Origin: a bacterium
Lineage (GTDB): Bacteria; Patescibacteriota; Patescibacteriia; Patescibacteriales; GWC2-42-12
Reading direction: 5' to 3'
Length of the DNA: 32,154 nucleotides
Assembly: GCA_030649205.1 (NCBI GenBank)
Contig: JAUSGE010000009.1
Coordinates: forward strand, 1 to 32,154
Positions 1 to 8,324 of this stretch are shown piece after piece (the first letter of the stretch is position 1; each line of letters starts with the position of its first letter). The notes under the pieces were generated by a model. The model was given only the letters and a program-made list of their open reading frames with translations, ran no database searches and was not told the DNA's origin. The translations under genes and the position numbers were made by a program.

Positions 1-391
1 ATGAAACCTGGCGATAGAAATCAGCGAGACCGGATTCTCTTCCGCCGTCTTCTTTTAAAAAATCGGCGAATTCTTTCTCGAGTTGGGTGCCGGGAAAATT
101 CAATTGGATGTCCCTCTTTAATAATTCTTTTTGCCCTACAATTTGCCAATAGCGGCGTTTGAATGTTAACAATGTCCTTCTGCCCCTGATGGGAAAATCC
201 GTAATCGTTATTTCTTTAAATCCTTTTGATATTATTTTTTTGTCTTTCAATTCCTCCTTAATTGGAGGAATATTTTTTTCTTCCAAAATTATCCTTAAAT
301 CGTTCTCGTCCTTATCGCCTTCGGCGATATCGAACCATTCAAGGATTCCCTCCGGAAGAATTAATTCCAAAATTGATTTTTCAATTGTCAT
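1..391 (-). CDS. Partial transposase N-terminal region (ISAon1/ISL3-like), runs off the left edge
   Basis: Reverse-strand reading from ATG at 391: MTIEKSILELILPEGILEWFDIAEGDKDENDLRIILEEKNIPPIKEELKDKKIISKGFKEITITDFPIRGRRTLLTFKRRYWQIVGQKELLKRDIQLNFPGTQLEKEFADFLKEDGG..., open to the window edge. 'LILPEGIL.WF.. ISKGF..ITI.DFPIRGR' resembles the N-region of ISAon1-type transposases. Not in the ORF track. Confidence 0.68.
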   Translation of the reverse strand, partial: MTIEKSILELILPEGILEWFDIAEGDKDENDLRIILEEKNIPPIKEELKDKKIISKGFKEITITDFPIRGRRTLLTFKRRYWQIVGQKELLKRDIQLNFPGTQLEKEFADFLKEDGGRESGLADFYRQVS

Positions 392-427
392 AATGATAAT
401 CGTTAGCTTAATTATGATTATCATTAT
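390..427. promoter_or_regulatory. 12-bp perfect inverted repeat overlapping the transposase start region
   Basis: ATAATGATAATC (390-401) and GATTATCATTAT (416-427). On the minus strand a TTGACA hexamer lies just upstream, with CATAAT about 16 nt downstream. Confidence 0.5.
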
Positions 428-600
428 ACCCGTGTCAACTTAAATTTTCCAGCTTAGTCCAGCAATATTCTGTATGACCCACGAATACGCCATCATCGTT
501 ATTCACCGCCTCGGCCGGGGCCAGCGCCAGTTTTTATTTTAACGCGGCGGGAATTGTGTTTGAGGATAATCGGTGCAGGTAGACGTTTTACCAACAAACC

Positions 601-685
601 TGAGATTGCTTCGCCCCGACCAGAGCGTCGGGGCTCGCAATGACAATAAGAATTCTGGATCCCTGCCTCCGCAGGGATGACGAAT
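601..685. repeat. Composite of two dispersed palindromic repeats downstream of topA
   Basis: 'tgagattgcttcgcc...ctcgcaatgacaataagaatt' matches the right half of the repeat at 25834-25950. It is fused to 'ctggatccctgcctccgcagggatgacg', as in the repeats at 15941-16074. Confidence 0.7.
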
Positions 686-694
686 AAATAAAAA

Positions 695-730
695 CGCCGG
701 ATGTCCTTTTGGACGTCCGGCGGCTTTTAT
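695..730 (-). terminator. Intrinsic terminator of topA
   Basis: Minus strand: CGCCGGACGTCC-AAAA-GGACATCCGGCG followed by TTTTTATTT; immediately downstream of the topA stop. Confidence 0.8.
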
Positions 731-741
731 ATTAACCCGAT

Positions 742-2997
742 TTACTTTATATACCCGCAATCTTTATTAGAGCATTTGACTTCGCCTTTTTTCGCGTCTT
801 CAACCAGTAAACTGTCGCAGTCCGGGCATTTTTCGCCCGTGGGCTTGCCCCAGTAGGCGGTTTTGCATTTGGGATATTGGTTGCAGGCGTAAAAGAGGCC
901 GCGCTTACTGCGCTTCTGCACAATCTCGCCTTCGCCGCAAACCGGGCACTTGATGCCGGTGCCATTGGCGCCGCCGTTGATGTTCTTTAGATTTTTGCAT
1001 TTGGGATAGCCGGTGCAGGCCAGAAAGGGGCCGAATTTGCCGACTTTTATGGCCATAGGCGAACCGCACTTTTCGCAAATTTCGCCTTTATATTTTTCTT
1101 TTAGCTCTTCCACTTCTTTGGAGTCGGCTTGGCCGTTTTTATTTTTGTCAGCGCCGGGCAAGCCTTTGATGTTTTTACAGTCCGGAAAGCCGCTGCAGGC
1201 TAAAAATTTGCCATAGCGGCCGGTTTTGATGATCATGGGCGCGCCGCATTTGTCGCACACCTCGGTTGATTTTTCTTCAGGCATAATGTCTTGTTTATTT
1301 ATAACTTCATATTTATTTTCCAAATTGGCGTGAAACGGCTCGTAAAATTCCTTGATCACCGGCTGCCATTTTATTTCGCCCTCGGCAATGGCGTCAAACT
1401 GGTTTTCCATTTTGGCCGTGAACTGATAATCCACGATTTTGGGAAAATGCTCGGCTAATAAATCATTGACCACGAAAGCGATGTCGGTGGGCGCCAGGCG
1501 CTTGCCTTCGTCCCGCTGAACATAGTTTCTTTCAACAATCGTGTTAATGGTCGGGGCGTAGGTGGACGGGCGGCCGATGCCGTATTTTTCCAGCTCTTTA
1601 ACCAGTCCGGCATCGCTGTACCGCGCCGGCGGCTTGGTGAAATGCTGTTCCGGTTTTAATTCTTTTAAATCCAGCCGCTCTTTAATTTTTAATTCCGGCA
1701 ATTCAATCTCCTGGCTTTTTTCCGGGTAGATTTTCAGGTAGCCGTCAAATTTTAAAATTTGGCCGTTGGCGCGAAATTGATACGGCGTACCGCTGGCATC
1801 AACATCAACTACGGTGGCGTCCACGATCGCTTCTGCCATCTGCGAGGCAATGGCTCTTTGCCAAATCAATTTATATAATCTGCTTTGCGTCGGGCTTAAA
1901 GTTGCCGCCATTGCTTCGGGGGAGTTGGCGGCTTCAGACGGCCGGATGGCTTCATGCGCTTCCTGCGCGCCCTTGGTCTTGGTTTTAAAGCGGCGCGGCT
2001 GTTTCAGCGCGTAGCCGGCGCCTAAGTTTGTTTTTATATAATCAGCCGCTTGGCTTAAAAAATTTTCCGCTAAATTAAGCGAGTCGGTTCTCATGTAAGT
2101 AATTAGACCTTGCTCATAAAGCTGCTGCGCCAGCATCATGGTCTGCTTGGCCGAGAAGCCCAGCCAGCGGTTGGCAGTCTGCTGGAGGCTGGAAGTGGTG
2201 AATGGCTTGGGCGGCTGTTTTTTAGTCTGCTTTTTTTCCAAATTGGCTACCGAATATCCGGCGCCCGCCAGTTCGCTTAAAATTTTATCCGCCTGCTCCT
2301 GATTGGTTATTTCCAGCTTATCAATCGTTTTATTGGAAATTTTATTCAGCCTGGCCGTGAACGGCAGCTGCTGGCTGTTCTCTCTGGCTTCGCCAGATCT
2401 CGCGCAGCGAGATAACACAGCCGACACGGACCAATATTCCTGCGTAATAAATTTTTGTATCTCGCGTTCGCGCTCAATGATCAGGCGCACGGCTACGGAT
2501 TGCACGCGGCCGGCCGATAAGCCTTTAGCCACTTTTTTCCATAAGAAAGGCGACAGTTCATAGCCGACCAAGCGGTCAAGCACGCGCCTGGCCTGCTGGG
2601 CGTCAACCAGCTTCATGTCGATTTTTCTCGGATGCTCCAGCGCTTGGATAATCGCCGATTTGGTAATTTCATGAAAGACAATGCGTTCAGCTTTTTTTTC
2701 ATTGATTTTAAGCGCTTGCGCCAGATGCCAGGCAATAGCTTCGCCTTCGCGGTCTTCGTCAGTCGCCAGAATTATGTTATCCGATTTTTTAGCTAAATCT
2801 TGAAGCTTTTTAAGATTTTTTTTAGCCTTGGCCGGCACCACGTACTTGGGCTCAAAGTCATGTTCAATATCAATACCCATTTTAGAGACCGGCAAATCAC
2901 GCACATGGCCGAATGACGATTCTATGACAAAATCATCACCTAAAAATTTGGTGATGGTTTTAGCTTTAGTGGGTGATTCAACGATGACTAGTTTCAT
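742..2997 (-). CDS. topA: DNA topoisomerase I with C-terminal zinc-ribbon repeats
   Basis: MKLVIVESPTKAKTI..., TDEDREGEAIAWH, GLITYMRTDS, and several C-terminal CxxC zinc fingers. Confidence 0.97.
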   Translation of the reverse strand: MKLVIVESPTKAKTITKFLGDDFVIESSFGHVRDLPVSKMGIDIEHDFEPKYVVPAKAKKNLKKLQDLAKKSDNIILATDEDREGEAIAWHLAQALKINEKKAERIVFHEITKSAIIQALEHPRKIDMKLVDAQQARRVLDRLVGYELSPFLWKKVAKGLSAGRVQSVAVRLIIEREREIQKFITQEYWSVSAVLSRCARSGEARENSQQLPFTARLNKISNKTIDKLEITNQEQADKILSELAGAGYSVANLEKKQTKKQPPKPFTTSSLQQTANRWLGFSAKQTMMLAQQLYEQGLITYMRTDSLNLAENFLSQAADYIKTNLGAGYALKQPRRFKTKTKGAQEAHEAIRPSEAANSPEAMAATLSPTQSRLYKLIWQRAIASQMAEAIVDATVVDVDASGTPYQFRANGQILKFDGYLKIYPEKSQEIELPELKIKERLDLKELKPEQHFTKPPARYSDAGLVKELEKYGIGRPSTYAPTINTIVERNYVQRDEGKRLAPTDIAFVVNDLLAEHFPKIVDYQFTAKMENQFDAIAEGEIKWQPVIKEFYEPFHANLENKYEVINKQDIMPEEKSTEVCDKCGAPMIIKTGRYGKFLACSGFPDCKNIKGLPGADKNKNGQADSKEVEELKEKYKGEICEKCGSPMAIKVGKFGPFLACTGYPKCKNLKNINGGANGTGIKCPVCGEGEIVQKRSKRGLFYACNQYPKCKTAYWGKPTGEKCPDCDSLLVEDAKKGEVKCSNKDCGYIK

Positions 2998-3013
2998 AAA
3001 TAAATCTTAGAAG

Positions 3014-4105
3014 TTATCTGGCTAAAACATAGTTCATGCCGCCCAGATTTTTTATTTGGCCTTTCATTTCCATAACCGTCAGTGTACTATTTATAAGAGA
3101 GGTGTCAAGTTTTGTCAGCCGCATGAGCTCGTCAACGTGCATCGGCTCGTAAGCCAGTTGCTTAAGGATCAGCTCTTCTTCGGCCGATTCGGCGATGATT
3201 TTTTTGTTTTCAATATAGGCGGCGGCATCGGCTAAATTCAGGGATTCAATTATATCGCGCGCGCCCGAAATTAATTTGGCGCCCATTTTTATTAAATTAT
3301 TGGTACCGGCCGAATATTGCGAATAAATGCTGCCGGGGATGGCAAAGACCTCCCGATTTTGCTCCAGAGCGTGCATCGCCGTGATCAGCGCTCCTGATTT
3401 TTCGCCGGCCTCAATTACCAAGGTGGCTTGAGACAGCCCGGAGATTAAACGATTGCGCTGGGGAAAGTGATGCTTTAGAGGCAGAGTGCCGATCGGGTAT
3501 TCGGATAAAATCAGCCCGCCTTGAGCCGTAATTTTATCGGCCAGATAGCGGTTTTGCGACGGATAAATATTTCGCTGGTCCAGTCCCGAGCCCAGAACCG
3601 CGATGGTTTTGCCGCCGGCTTCCAGGGCGGCCGAGTGAGCCAGGGCATCAGTGCCGATGGCCAGTCCGCTGACAATGGTTAAATTATTCAGCACCAAGTC
3701 CCGCACCAATTTTTCCGTTACCTGCCGGCCGTAGGGGGTGAATTTTCTGGCGCCGACTACGGCCAGGTTAAAGCCGGCCAAAGCGCCAGGATCGCCCCGG
3801 TAGTAAATAATGAAAGGCGGATCGTAGATTTGTTTTAATAATTTTGGATAAGTAATATCCGCGATAGTTAAAACACTCATTTTCTCCTTGTCTAAATCCT
3901 CAAGCAATTTATCCGGATTTATTTGGTGTTTAAAAATTATGAATTCTTCAGCGGTTTTTTCATCTAGGCCGGCCTGAAGTAAATCATTCAGCGGCGCGCG
4001 ATAAGCGCTTTCCATGCTAGGAAAATAATTCGCGAGTTTTTTAAATTTTACGGGTCCGAATTTATAAAACTGGCCCAGCGCCAGCCAATATTTTAGATCA
4101 TCCAT
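3014..4105 (-). CDS. dprA: DNA-processing protein DprA (Smf family)
   Basis: 'AVVGARKFTPYGRQVTEKLVRDL', 'IVSGLAIGTDALAHSAAL', 'FPQRNRLISGLSQATLVIEA' and a winged-helix-like C-terminus. Confidence 0.95.
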   Translation of the reverse strand: MDDLKYWLALGQFYKFGPVKFKKLANYFPSMESAYRAPLNDLLQAGLDEKTAEEFIIFKHQINPDKLLEDLDKEKMSVLTIADITYPKLLKQIYDPPFIIYYRGDPGALAGFNLAVVGARKFTPYGRQVTEKLVRDLVLNNLTIVSGLAIGTDALAHSAALEAGGKTIAVLGSGLDQRNIYPSQNRYLADKITAQGGLILSEYPIGTLPLKHHFPQRNRLISGLSQATLVIEAGEKSGALITAMHALEQNREVFAIPGSIYSQYSAGTNNLIKMGAKLISGARDIIESLNLADAAAYIENKKIIAESAEEELILKQLAYEPMHVDELMRLTKLDTSLINSTLTVMEMKGQIKNLGGMNYVLAR

Positions 4106-4144
4106 GATGGTTAATTATATTTAATTTTAGCTAAAATACGTCGC

Positions 4145-4173
4145 TTGACAGGCAACTATTGATGTGATAATAT
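4145..4173 (+). promoter_or_regulatory. Sigma70-type promoter for the candidate ncRNA
   Basis: TTGACA (4145-4150), 17-nt spacer, TAATAT (4168-4173); alternative extended -10 TGTGATAAT. Confidence 0.7.
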
Positions 4174-4179
4174 ACAATG

Positions 4180-4508
4180 ATAAATAATTTTATTTTTATG
4201 CGATAGCGTCCAGCGTGTTACTTGCTTAAGGGCATAATTTAATAAATAGTTTTCCTCCTTGACTGTTTATGAATCATGAATCCCTTCCAAGCAAGTAGCA
4301 TCTTGGGCGCTATTATTATATAATAACATATTTTACGCGGAGCAGGTAGTATCTGGAATTCTGTCTAGGAGCGGCGGAAGCTAGGCCTCCCTCCTGGTCT
4401 TGCCAACGCCTTAAATCGGGGTTATCCCCGGGCTTCTAGGCAGAATTGCGGATAGTAATTGCCTTTACATAATAAAAAAGGAACGGCGTTTAGGCCGTTT
4501 CTTTTTTT
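4180..4508 (+). ncRNA. Candidate structured non-coding RNA of unknown family
   Basis: Intergenic, bracketed by a promoter (4145-4173) and a terminator (4481-4509). Long stem 4203-4232/4282-4313 with a 9-bp apical stem; second domain closed by a 16-bp stem 4357-4372/4432-4447 with G:U pairs, containing inner hairpins 4373-4376/4407-4410 and 4417-4421/4426-4430. Confidence 0.65.
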
Positions 4509-4509
4509 A
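4481..4509. terminator. Probably bidirectional intrinsic terminator (ncRNA on +, pth on -)
   Basis: AACGGC-GTTTAG-GCCGTT followed by TCTTTTTTTATTT on +, with an AATAAAAAA tract on the other side. It overlaps the pth 3' end. Confidence 0.75.
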
Positions 4510-4996
4510 TTTGAGATATTATGAGGTTGATTATTTCTTTTTCTTCCGCTTTGAATTTTTGCAAGACAAACTTTTCCGCCGGAATTTTTTCCAGCGCCGG
4601 TGTTTTTACGCCGATTCTGACGCGTTTGAAATTTTTAGTTTTTAACCGATCAATGATTGACTGGACGCCTTTATGGCCGGCGCTCCTTGAATCCGCGGAA
4701 ATTTTGTATTTGCCCAGCTCAATATCCAGATCGTCATGAATGACGGTCAGGTTTTCCGGGGCGATTTTAAAATAGGCGAGAGCGGCCGCGGCTGTCTGGC
4801 CCGAATCATTCATGAAGGTTTGCGGTTTTAAAAAAATAATATCAGCGCTCTTGGTGATTTCAGCGTTAAATTTTTTGTTAGTTGACCAGTTTAAGCCAAG
4901 CTGTTCGGCCAGAGCGTCAACGGCCAAAAAACCGGCGTTATGGCGGGTGAATTGGTATTCTTTGCCCGGATTGCCCAGGCCGATGATGATATGCAT
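4490..4996 (-). CDS. pth: Peptidyl-tRNA hydrolase
   Basis: MHIIIGLGNPGKEYQFTRHNAGFLAVD..., 'FLKPQTFMNDSGQ', 'VIHDDLDIELGKYKI', 'SAGHKGVQSII'. Confidence 0.96.
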   Translation of the reverse strand: MHIIIGLGNPGKEYQFTRHNAGFLAVDALAEQLGLNWSTNKKFNAEITKSADIIFLKPQTFMNDSGQTAAAALAYFKIAPENLTVIHDDLDIELGKYKISADSRSAGHKGVQSIIDRLKTKNFKRVRIGVKTPALEKIPAEKFVLQKFKAEEKEIINLIISQIKKETA

Positions 4997-5007
4997 AAAT
5001 TGGCACT

Positions 5008-5126
5008 GTCATTGCGACCCCGGCCTTGAGCCGGGGGAAGCAATCTCACGAATGACAAAATTTGAATTAAGATAGATAGCGCGTGAGATTGCTTTGTCGC
5101 CCGAGTACGGACTCCTCGCAATGACA
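5008..5126. repeat. MITE-like inverted repeat (family A) between der and pth
   Basis: gtcattgcga...gaagcaatctcac-(AT-rich spacer)-gtgagattgctttg...ctcgcaatgacaag; similar elements at 6558-6674 and 25834-25945. Confidence 0.8.
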
Positions 5127-5132
5127 AGCGGA

Positions 5133-6545
5133 TTAGTCTTGATGCGACCCATGCACATTCTTATTTTTTGACACAATAATTGTTAGCGGCGTTCCCAAGA
5201 AGCCGTAAGTTTCGCGCAGGCGGTTTTCCAGAAAGCGGACATAGGAAAAATGCAGGTCTTCCTTGGCCCCGATTTTTAATTCAAACATCGGCGGGTTGGC
5301 GCCGGTTTGCCTGATATCGCGGATGCGGGGATGGCGGACCCCCTTGCCCTTGGCCGGGCGATGGACTTTGACTACGCGCGAGAGAAAGTGAGACAGCTGG
5401 GAATCGCTTAACTCTAATTTTCTTTCTCGGCTGATTTTTATAATTAAGTCGTAAATTTTTTTCACCTTGGCGCCGGTTGAGGCGGAAATAAATTGGATCG
5501 GAGCGAATCTGGCGAAGGGCAGTTTGCCGTAAATCAAATCAGCATATTTTTTAGTGTCGCGTTCGGCGACTTTATCCCATTTATTGGCGACAAAAATAAA
5601 GCTTTTTTTAGCGCTGACAATTTCTTCTATTAGTTTGGCGTCTTGGTGATAAAGGGGCTGGCTGATATCAATTACCAGCAAGGCGATATCGCTTTTTGAT
5701 AAAGCCGACAAGGACTTGGCGATGCCGAATTTTTCCAGTCCGCGCCCGGCGTGCCCATGCTTGGAAATTCCGGCCGTGTCAATCAGCCTGATGGCTTGAT
5801 CCTCGTAAATTATGTCGGTGTGCTGGGGCTCGCGGGTGGTATGCGGTGTCGGACTGACGATTACCCGTTCGTAACCCAGCAAGGAATTAAGCAAACTGGA
5901 TTTGCCCACGTTAGGCTGGCCGATGATGCAGACGCGCAACTCGCCACCCGTAACCCGCGGCTCTTCTTCATCTGTATTTGTATTTGCGCTGCTAGTTGCG
6001 AGCCGGTCAACGATAAGATCCAGCAGGTCGCCGGTGCCGGAGCCGTTAGCCGCGGAAAGCGGCTGGGGTTCGCCGAATGATAATTTGTAAAACTCGGAAA
6101 AATTCAAGCGGTCTTTGGGCGAGTCAACTTTGTTGACAGCCAAAACGACTTTTTCCGGATCAACATTTTTTTTAATTAGGAGCGCCATCTGGCTGTCTTG
6201 GGGCAGTAAGCCGGTTTTATTGTCCACTAAGAAGATAACCAAGTCAGCCGCGGTTAAATATTTTTTCGCCTGCCGCTGAACCTTGTCGTCAATGTCGTTT
6301 TTAGCCGAGGTTTTATTGATTAAATGCTTCAAATCAATGATGCCGCCGGTATCCACCAGCCTGAATTCGCGGCCGCGCCAAAAAACTTTCCCTAAATTGC
6401 TGTCGCGAGTGGTGCCGGCAACAGGCGAAACCAAAGCTTGGCGTTTTTCAGTCAAGCAATTGAACAGGGTTGATTTGCCCGCGTTGGCCCGGCCGAAGAT
6501 GACAACTAAGGGAAGATGGTTTTGTTTTTCTGATGATTCTGGCAT
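5133..6545 (-). CDS. der: GTPase Der (EngA), two tandem G domains
   Basis: 'VVIFGRANAGKSTLFNCL' and 'VCIIGQPNVGKSSLLNSLLGYERVIVSPTPHTTREPQ' plus a KH-like C-terminus. The 510-aa track ORF has a 40-aa N-terminal extension coming from the repeat at 6558-6674, so MPESSEKQ (ATG at 6545) is the likelier start. Confidence 0.93.
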   Translation of the reverse strand: MPESSEKQNHLPLVVIFGRANAGKSTLFNCLTEKRQALVSPVAGTTRDSNLGKVFWRGREFRLVDTGGIIDLKHLINKTSAKNDIDDKVQRQAKKYLTAADLVIFLVDNKTGLLPQDSQMALLIKKNVDPEKVVLAVNKVDSPKDRLNFSEFYKLSFGEPQPLSAANGSGTGDLLDLIVDRLATSSANTNTDEEEPRVTGGELRVCIIGQPNVGKSSLLNSLLGYERVIVSPTPHTTREPQHTDIIYEDQAIRLIDTAGISKHGHAGRGLEKFGIAKSLSALSKSDIALLVIDISQPLYHQDAKLIEEIVSAKKSFIFVANKWDKVAERDTKKYADLIYGKLPFARFAPIQFISASTGAKVKKIYDLIIKISRERKLELSDSQLSHFLSRVVKVHRPAKGKGVRHPRIRDIRQTGANPPMFELKIGAKEDLHFSYVRFLENRLRETYGFLGTPLTIIVSKNKNVHGSHQD

Positions 6546-6557
6546 AAAAAATAGTTT

Positions 6558-6674
6558 GTCATTGCGAGCGACTGAAAGGAGCGAAGCAATCTCACGAATG
6601 ACAAGTTTTGGTAAAAGATTTTTGTCCGTGAGATTGCTTCGCCGCCCCCAAATGCGGGACTCCACGCAATGACA
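6558..6674. repeat. MITE-like inverted repeat (family A) between the LCP gene and der
   Basis: gtcattgcgagcgactgaaaggagcgaagcaatctcacg...cgtgagattgcttcgcc...cgcaatgacag. Confidence 0.8.
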
Positions 6675-6680
6675 GAAATT

Positions 6681-8159
6681 CTACTGTACCGCGTTTTCCA
6701 CGCCTGACCTGGTCGCGTCCGCGTCTTCGCCTAAAAGCAGGATAAAATCAGGCTGGACCGGATTTTTTTCTTTTGCCAGTCCTTTGGCCATATCGTCTAT
6801 CAGCCATTGCGGCATGCCCAGCGACACGTTGGCGTTAGTTTTGTTTTTTAATACCCGCAAGGCTTGGATTTTGGCGCCATAGGTTAGGTCGTAAACAACC
6901 GATTTTTGGAAATTTTGCTGGCTGGAGTTGCCGACGCGGACAATGTCAAAGCCGTATTTTTCCAAATCCAAAGCTACTCGGCTGGCCAGGCCGTTTATCC
7001 AGGTGCCGTTTCTGATTTCAATGGAAGCTTTTTCCCGCGCCACCGTTTCTTTATCATTGGCCGGCGCGTCATTAAAGAGGTTATTGACCAAATATTGAAT
7101 TTCCAAAAAATTACCGCTCCTGGGCGAGAGCAAATAGGCGCCGTCGACGCCGATCGTGTCCACCAGCAAGCCGCTCGGGCTATTGTCTAATACGCGATTA
7201 ACAATATCAGCGCCGTTGATATCTTTGACCAGGCCCCATAATTTAATAATTTCCCAGATTTTTAAATTAGTCTGATAATTGCCGGTTATATGGCCGATGA
7301 TTTTGGAAATCGCGCCCGGATGAAATAGCATGTTTAAAGACATGACTTTTTCTTTAACCGCTTCTAAAACTTTTTGCTGGCGCCGCGAGCGCGCGAAATC
7401 AGAGCCTTCAGCGCCTAAGGCGTGCCTGGAGCGCACGTATTTTAAGGCCAATTCGCCGTTCATTGTCTGTTCGCCCGCGTTTATGCGCAGGTGCTCCCAT
7501 CTTTGATCCCAGGGCGCGTCTTCCGAACCTAGGATAGGGTATTTGTAGTCGTCTAAAGTATTTTCCACGTTGATTTTAATGCCGCCTAAGTCATCAATGA
7601 TTTTTTCAAAGCCGCTGAAGTCAACCGTTAAATAATAGTCAATCGGCGTTTGTAAGATATTGCTGGCCGCCTGGCTGACGGCCAAGCCGCCCGAGCCCGG
7701 CGTTTTCATTTCGGCGAAAGCGTTTATGTTATTGATTTTACGCCAGCCCATATTTTCAATGGGTACTGACAGGTCGCGGGGAATAGAAACCAGCGCGGCT
7801 TTTTTTTCTTTGGGCTGTAAGCTGGCCAGCATAATAGTATCAGTCAAATAAGCCCCGTCATGGCCTTGGCCGCCGATGCCCAGCAGTAGAATATTAATCC
7901 TGTTTCGATCTTCGCCTTTCAGGGTGGTGTTGGCGCTTTCCACCAGATGTTTTACCTGGCCGACGAAAGGCAAATAATCAAGCCAAGACGACGAATTGCC
8001 GCCCGGACCGTAAAATTTGAAAATCAAAAAAATGACAAATAGAAAAATTAAAACATAGGCCAGGGCTTTAAGCGGCTTGTTTTTTGGCGGCCGGCCCGGC
8101 TTAATCAAGGCCGGTTCCTGCTCGGCCGGCGAATCAAGCAAATTTATTTTATCGTTCAT
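6681..8159 (-). CDS. LytR-CpsA-Psr (LCP) family cell-envelope protein with LytR_C-like C-terminus
   Basis: N-terminal TM, 'INILLLGIGGQGHDGAYLTDTIMLASLQPKEKKAALVSIPRDLSV', 'LRINAGEQTMNGELALKYVRSRH', C-terminal 'IEIRNGTWINGLASRVALDLEKYGFDIV'. Confidence 0.93.
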   Translation of the reverse strand: MNDKINLLDSPAEQEPALIKPGRPPKNKPLKALAYVLIFLFVIFLIFKFYGPGGNSSSWLDYLPFVGQVKHLVESANTTLKGEDRNRINILLLGIGGQGHDGAYLTDTIMLASLQPKEKKAALVSIPRDLSVPIENMGWRKINNINAFAEMKTPGSGGLAVSQAASNILQTPIDYYLTVDFSGFEKIIDDLGGIKINVENTLDDYKYPILGSEDAPWDQRWEHLRINAGEQTMNGELALKYVRSRHALGAEGSDFARSRRQQKVLEAVKEKVMSLNMLFHPGAISKIIGHITGNYQTNLKIWEIIKLWGLVKDINGADIVNRVLDNSPSGLLVDTIGVDGAYLLSPRSGNFLEIQYLVNNLFNDAPANDKETVAREKASIEIRNGTWINGLASRVALDLEKYGFDIVRVGNSSQQNFQKSVVYDLTYGAKIQALRVLKNKTNANVSLGMPQWLIDDMAKGLAKEKNPVQPDFILLLGEDADATRSGVENAVQ

Positions 8160-8227
8160 ATTTACAATCTACAACTTATTTTTAAATAAGTCTAATTTTA
8201 TGGCAGATTAGGTCAAAAAGCACGGGG

Positions 8228-8256
8228 TTGCTTTCTGACCGATAAGCTGTTATAAT
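8228..8256 (+). promoter_or_regulatory. Putative lepB promoter
   Basis: TTGCTT (8228-8233), 17-nt spacer, TATAAT (8251-8256), about 70 nt upstream of lepB. Confidence 0.65.
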
Positions 8257-8324
8257 AGCGAGTAGACAAAGAGTTAATTATATTGTAAGATTATTTAATA
8301 AACAGTTTAAGCGGAAGTTTTTTT

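Noticed and set aside
159-443. 94-aa + strand ORF
   Set aside because: Antisense to the transposase N-region, which has recognisable motifs; composition looks like a shadow ORF.
450-560. Possible degraded ORF remnant ('KLALAPAEAVNNDDGVFVGHTEYCWTKLENLS')
   Set aside because: Short, no start, no recognisable family; cannot be supported without a search.
539-965. ORFs 539..760 (-) and 747..965 (-)
   Set aside because: Lie within repeat/terminator sequence or in an alternate frame of topA; no family-like sequence.
4180-4508. tmRNA, RNase P RNA or SRP RNA
   Set aside because: No tmRNA tRNA-like ends or ANDNYALAA-type tag, no GAGGAAAGTCC/ACAGAA RNase P core motifs, no GGAA/AGCAG SRP domain IV. 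Kept only as an unknown structured RNA.
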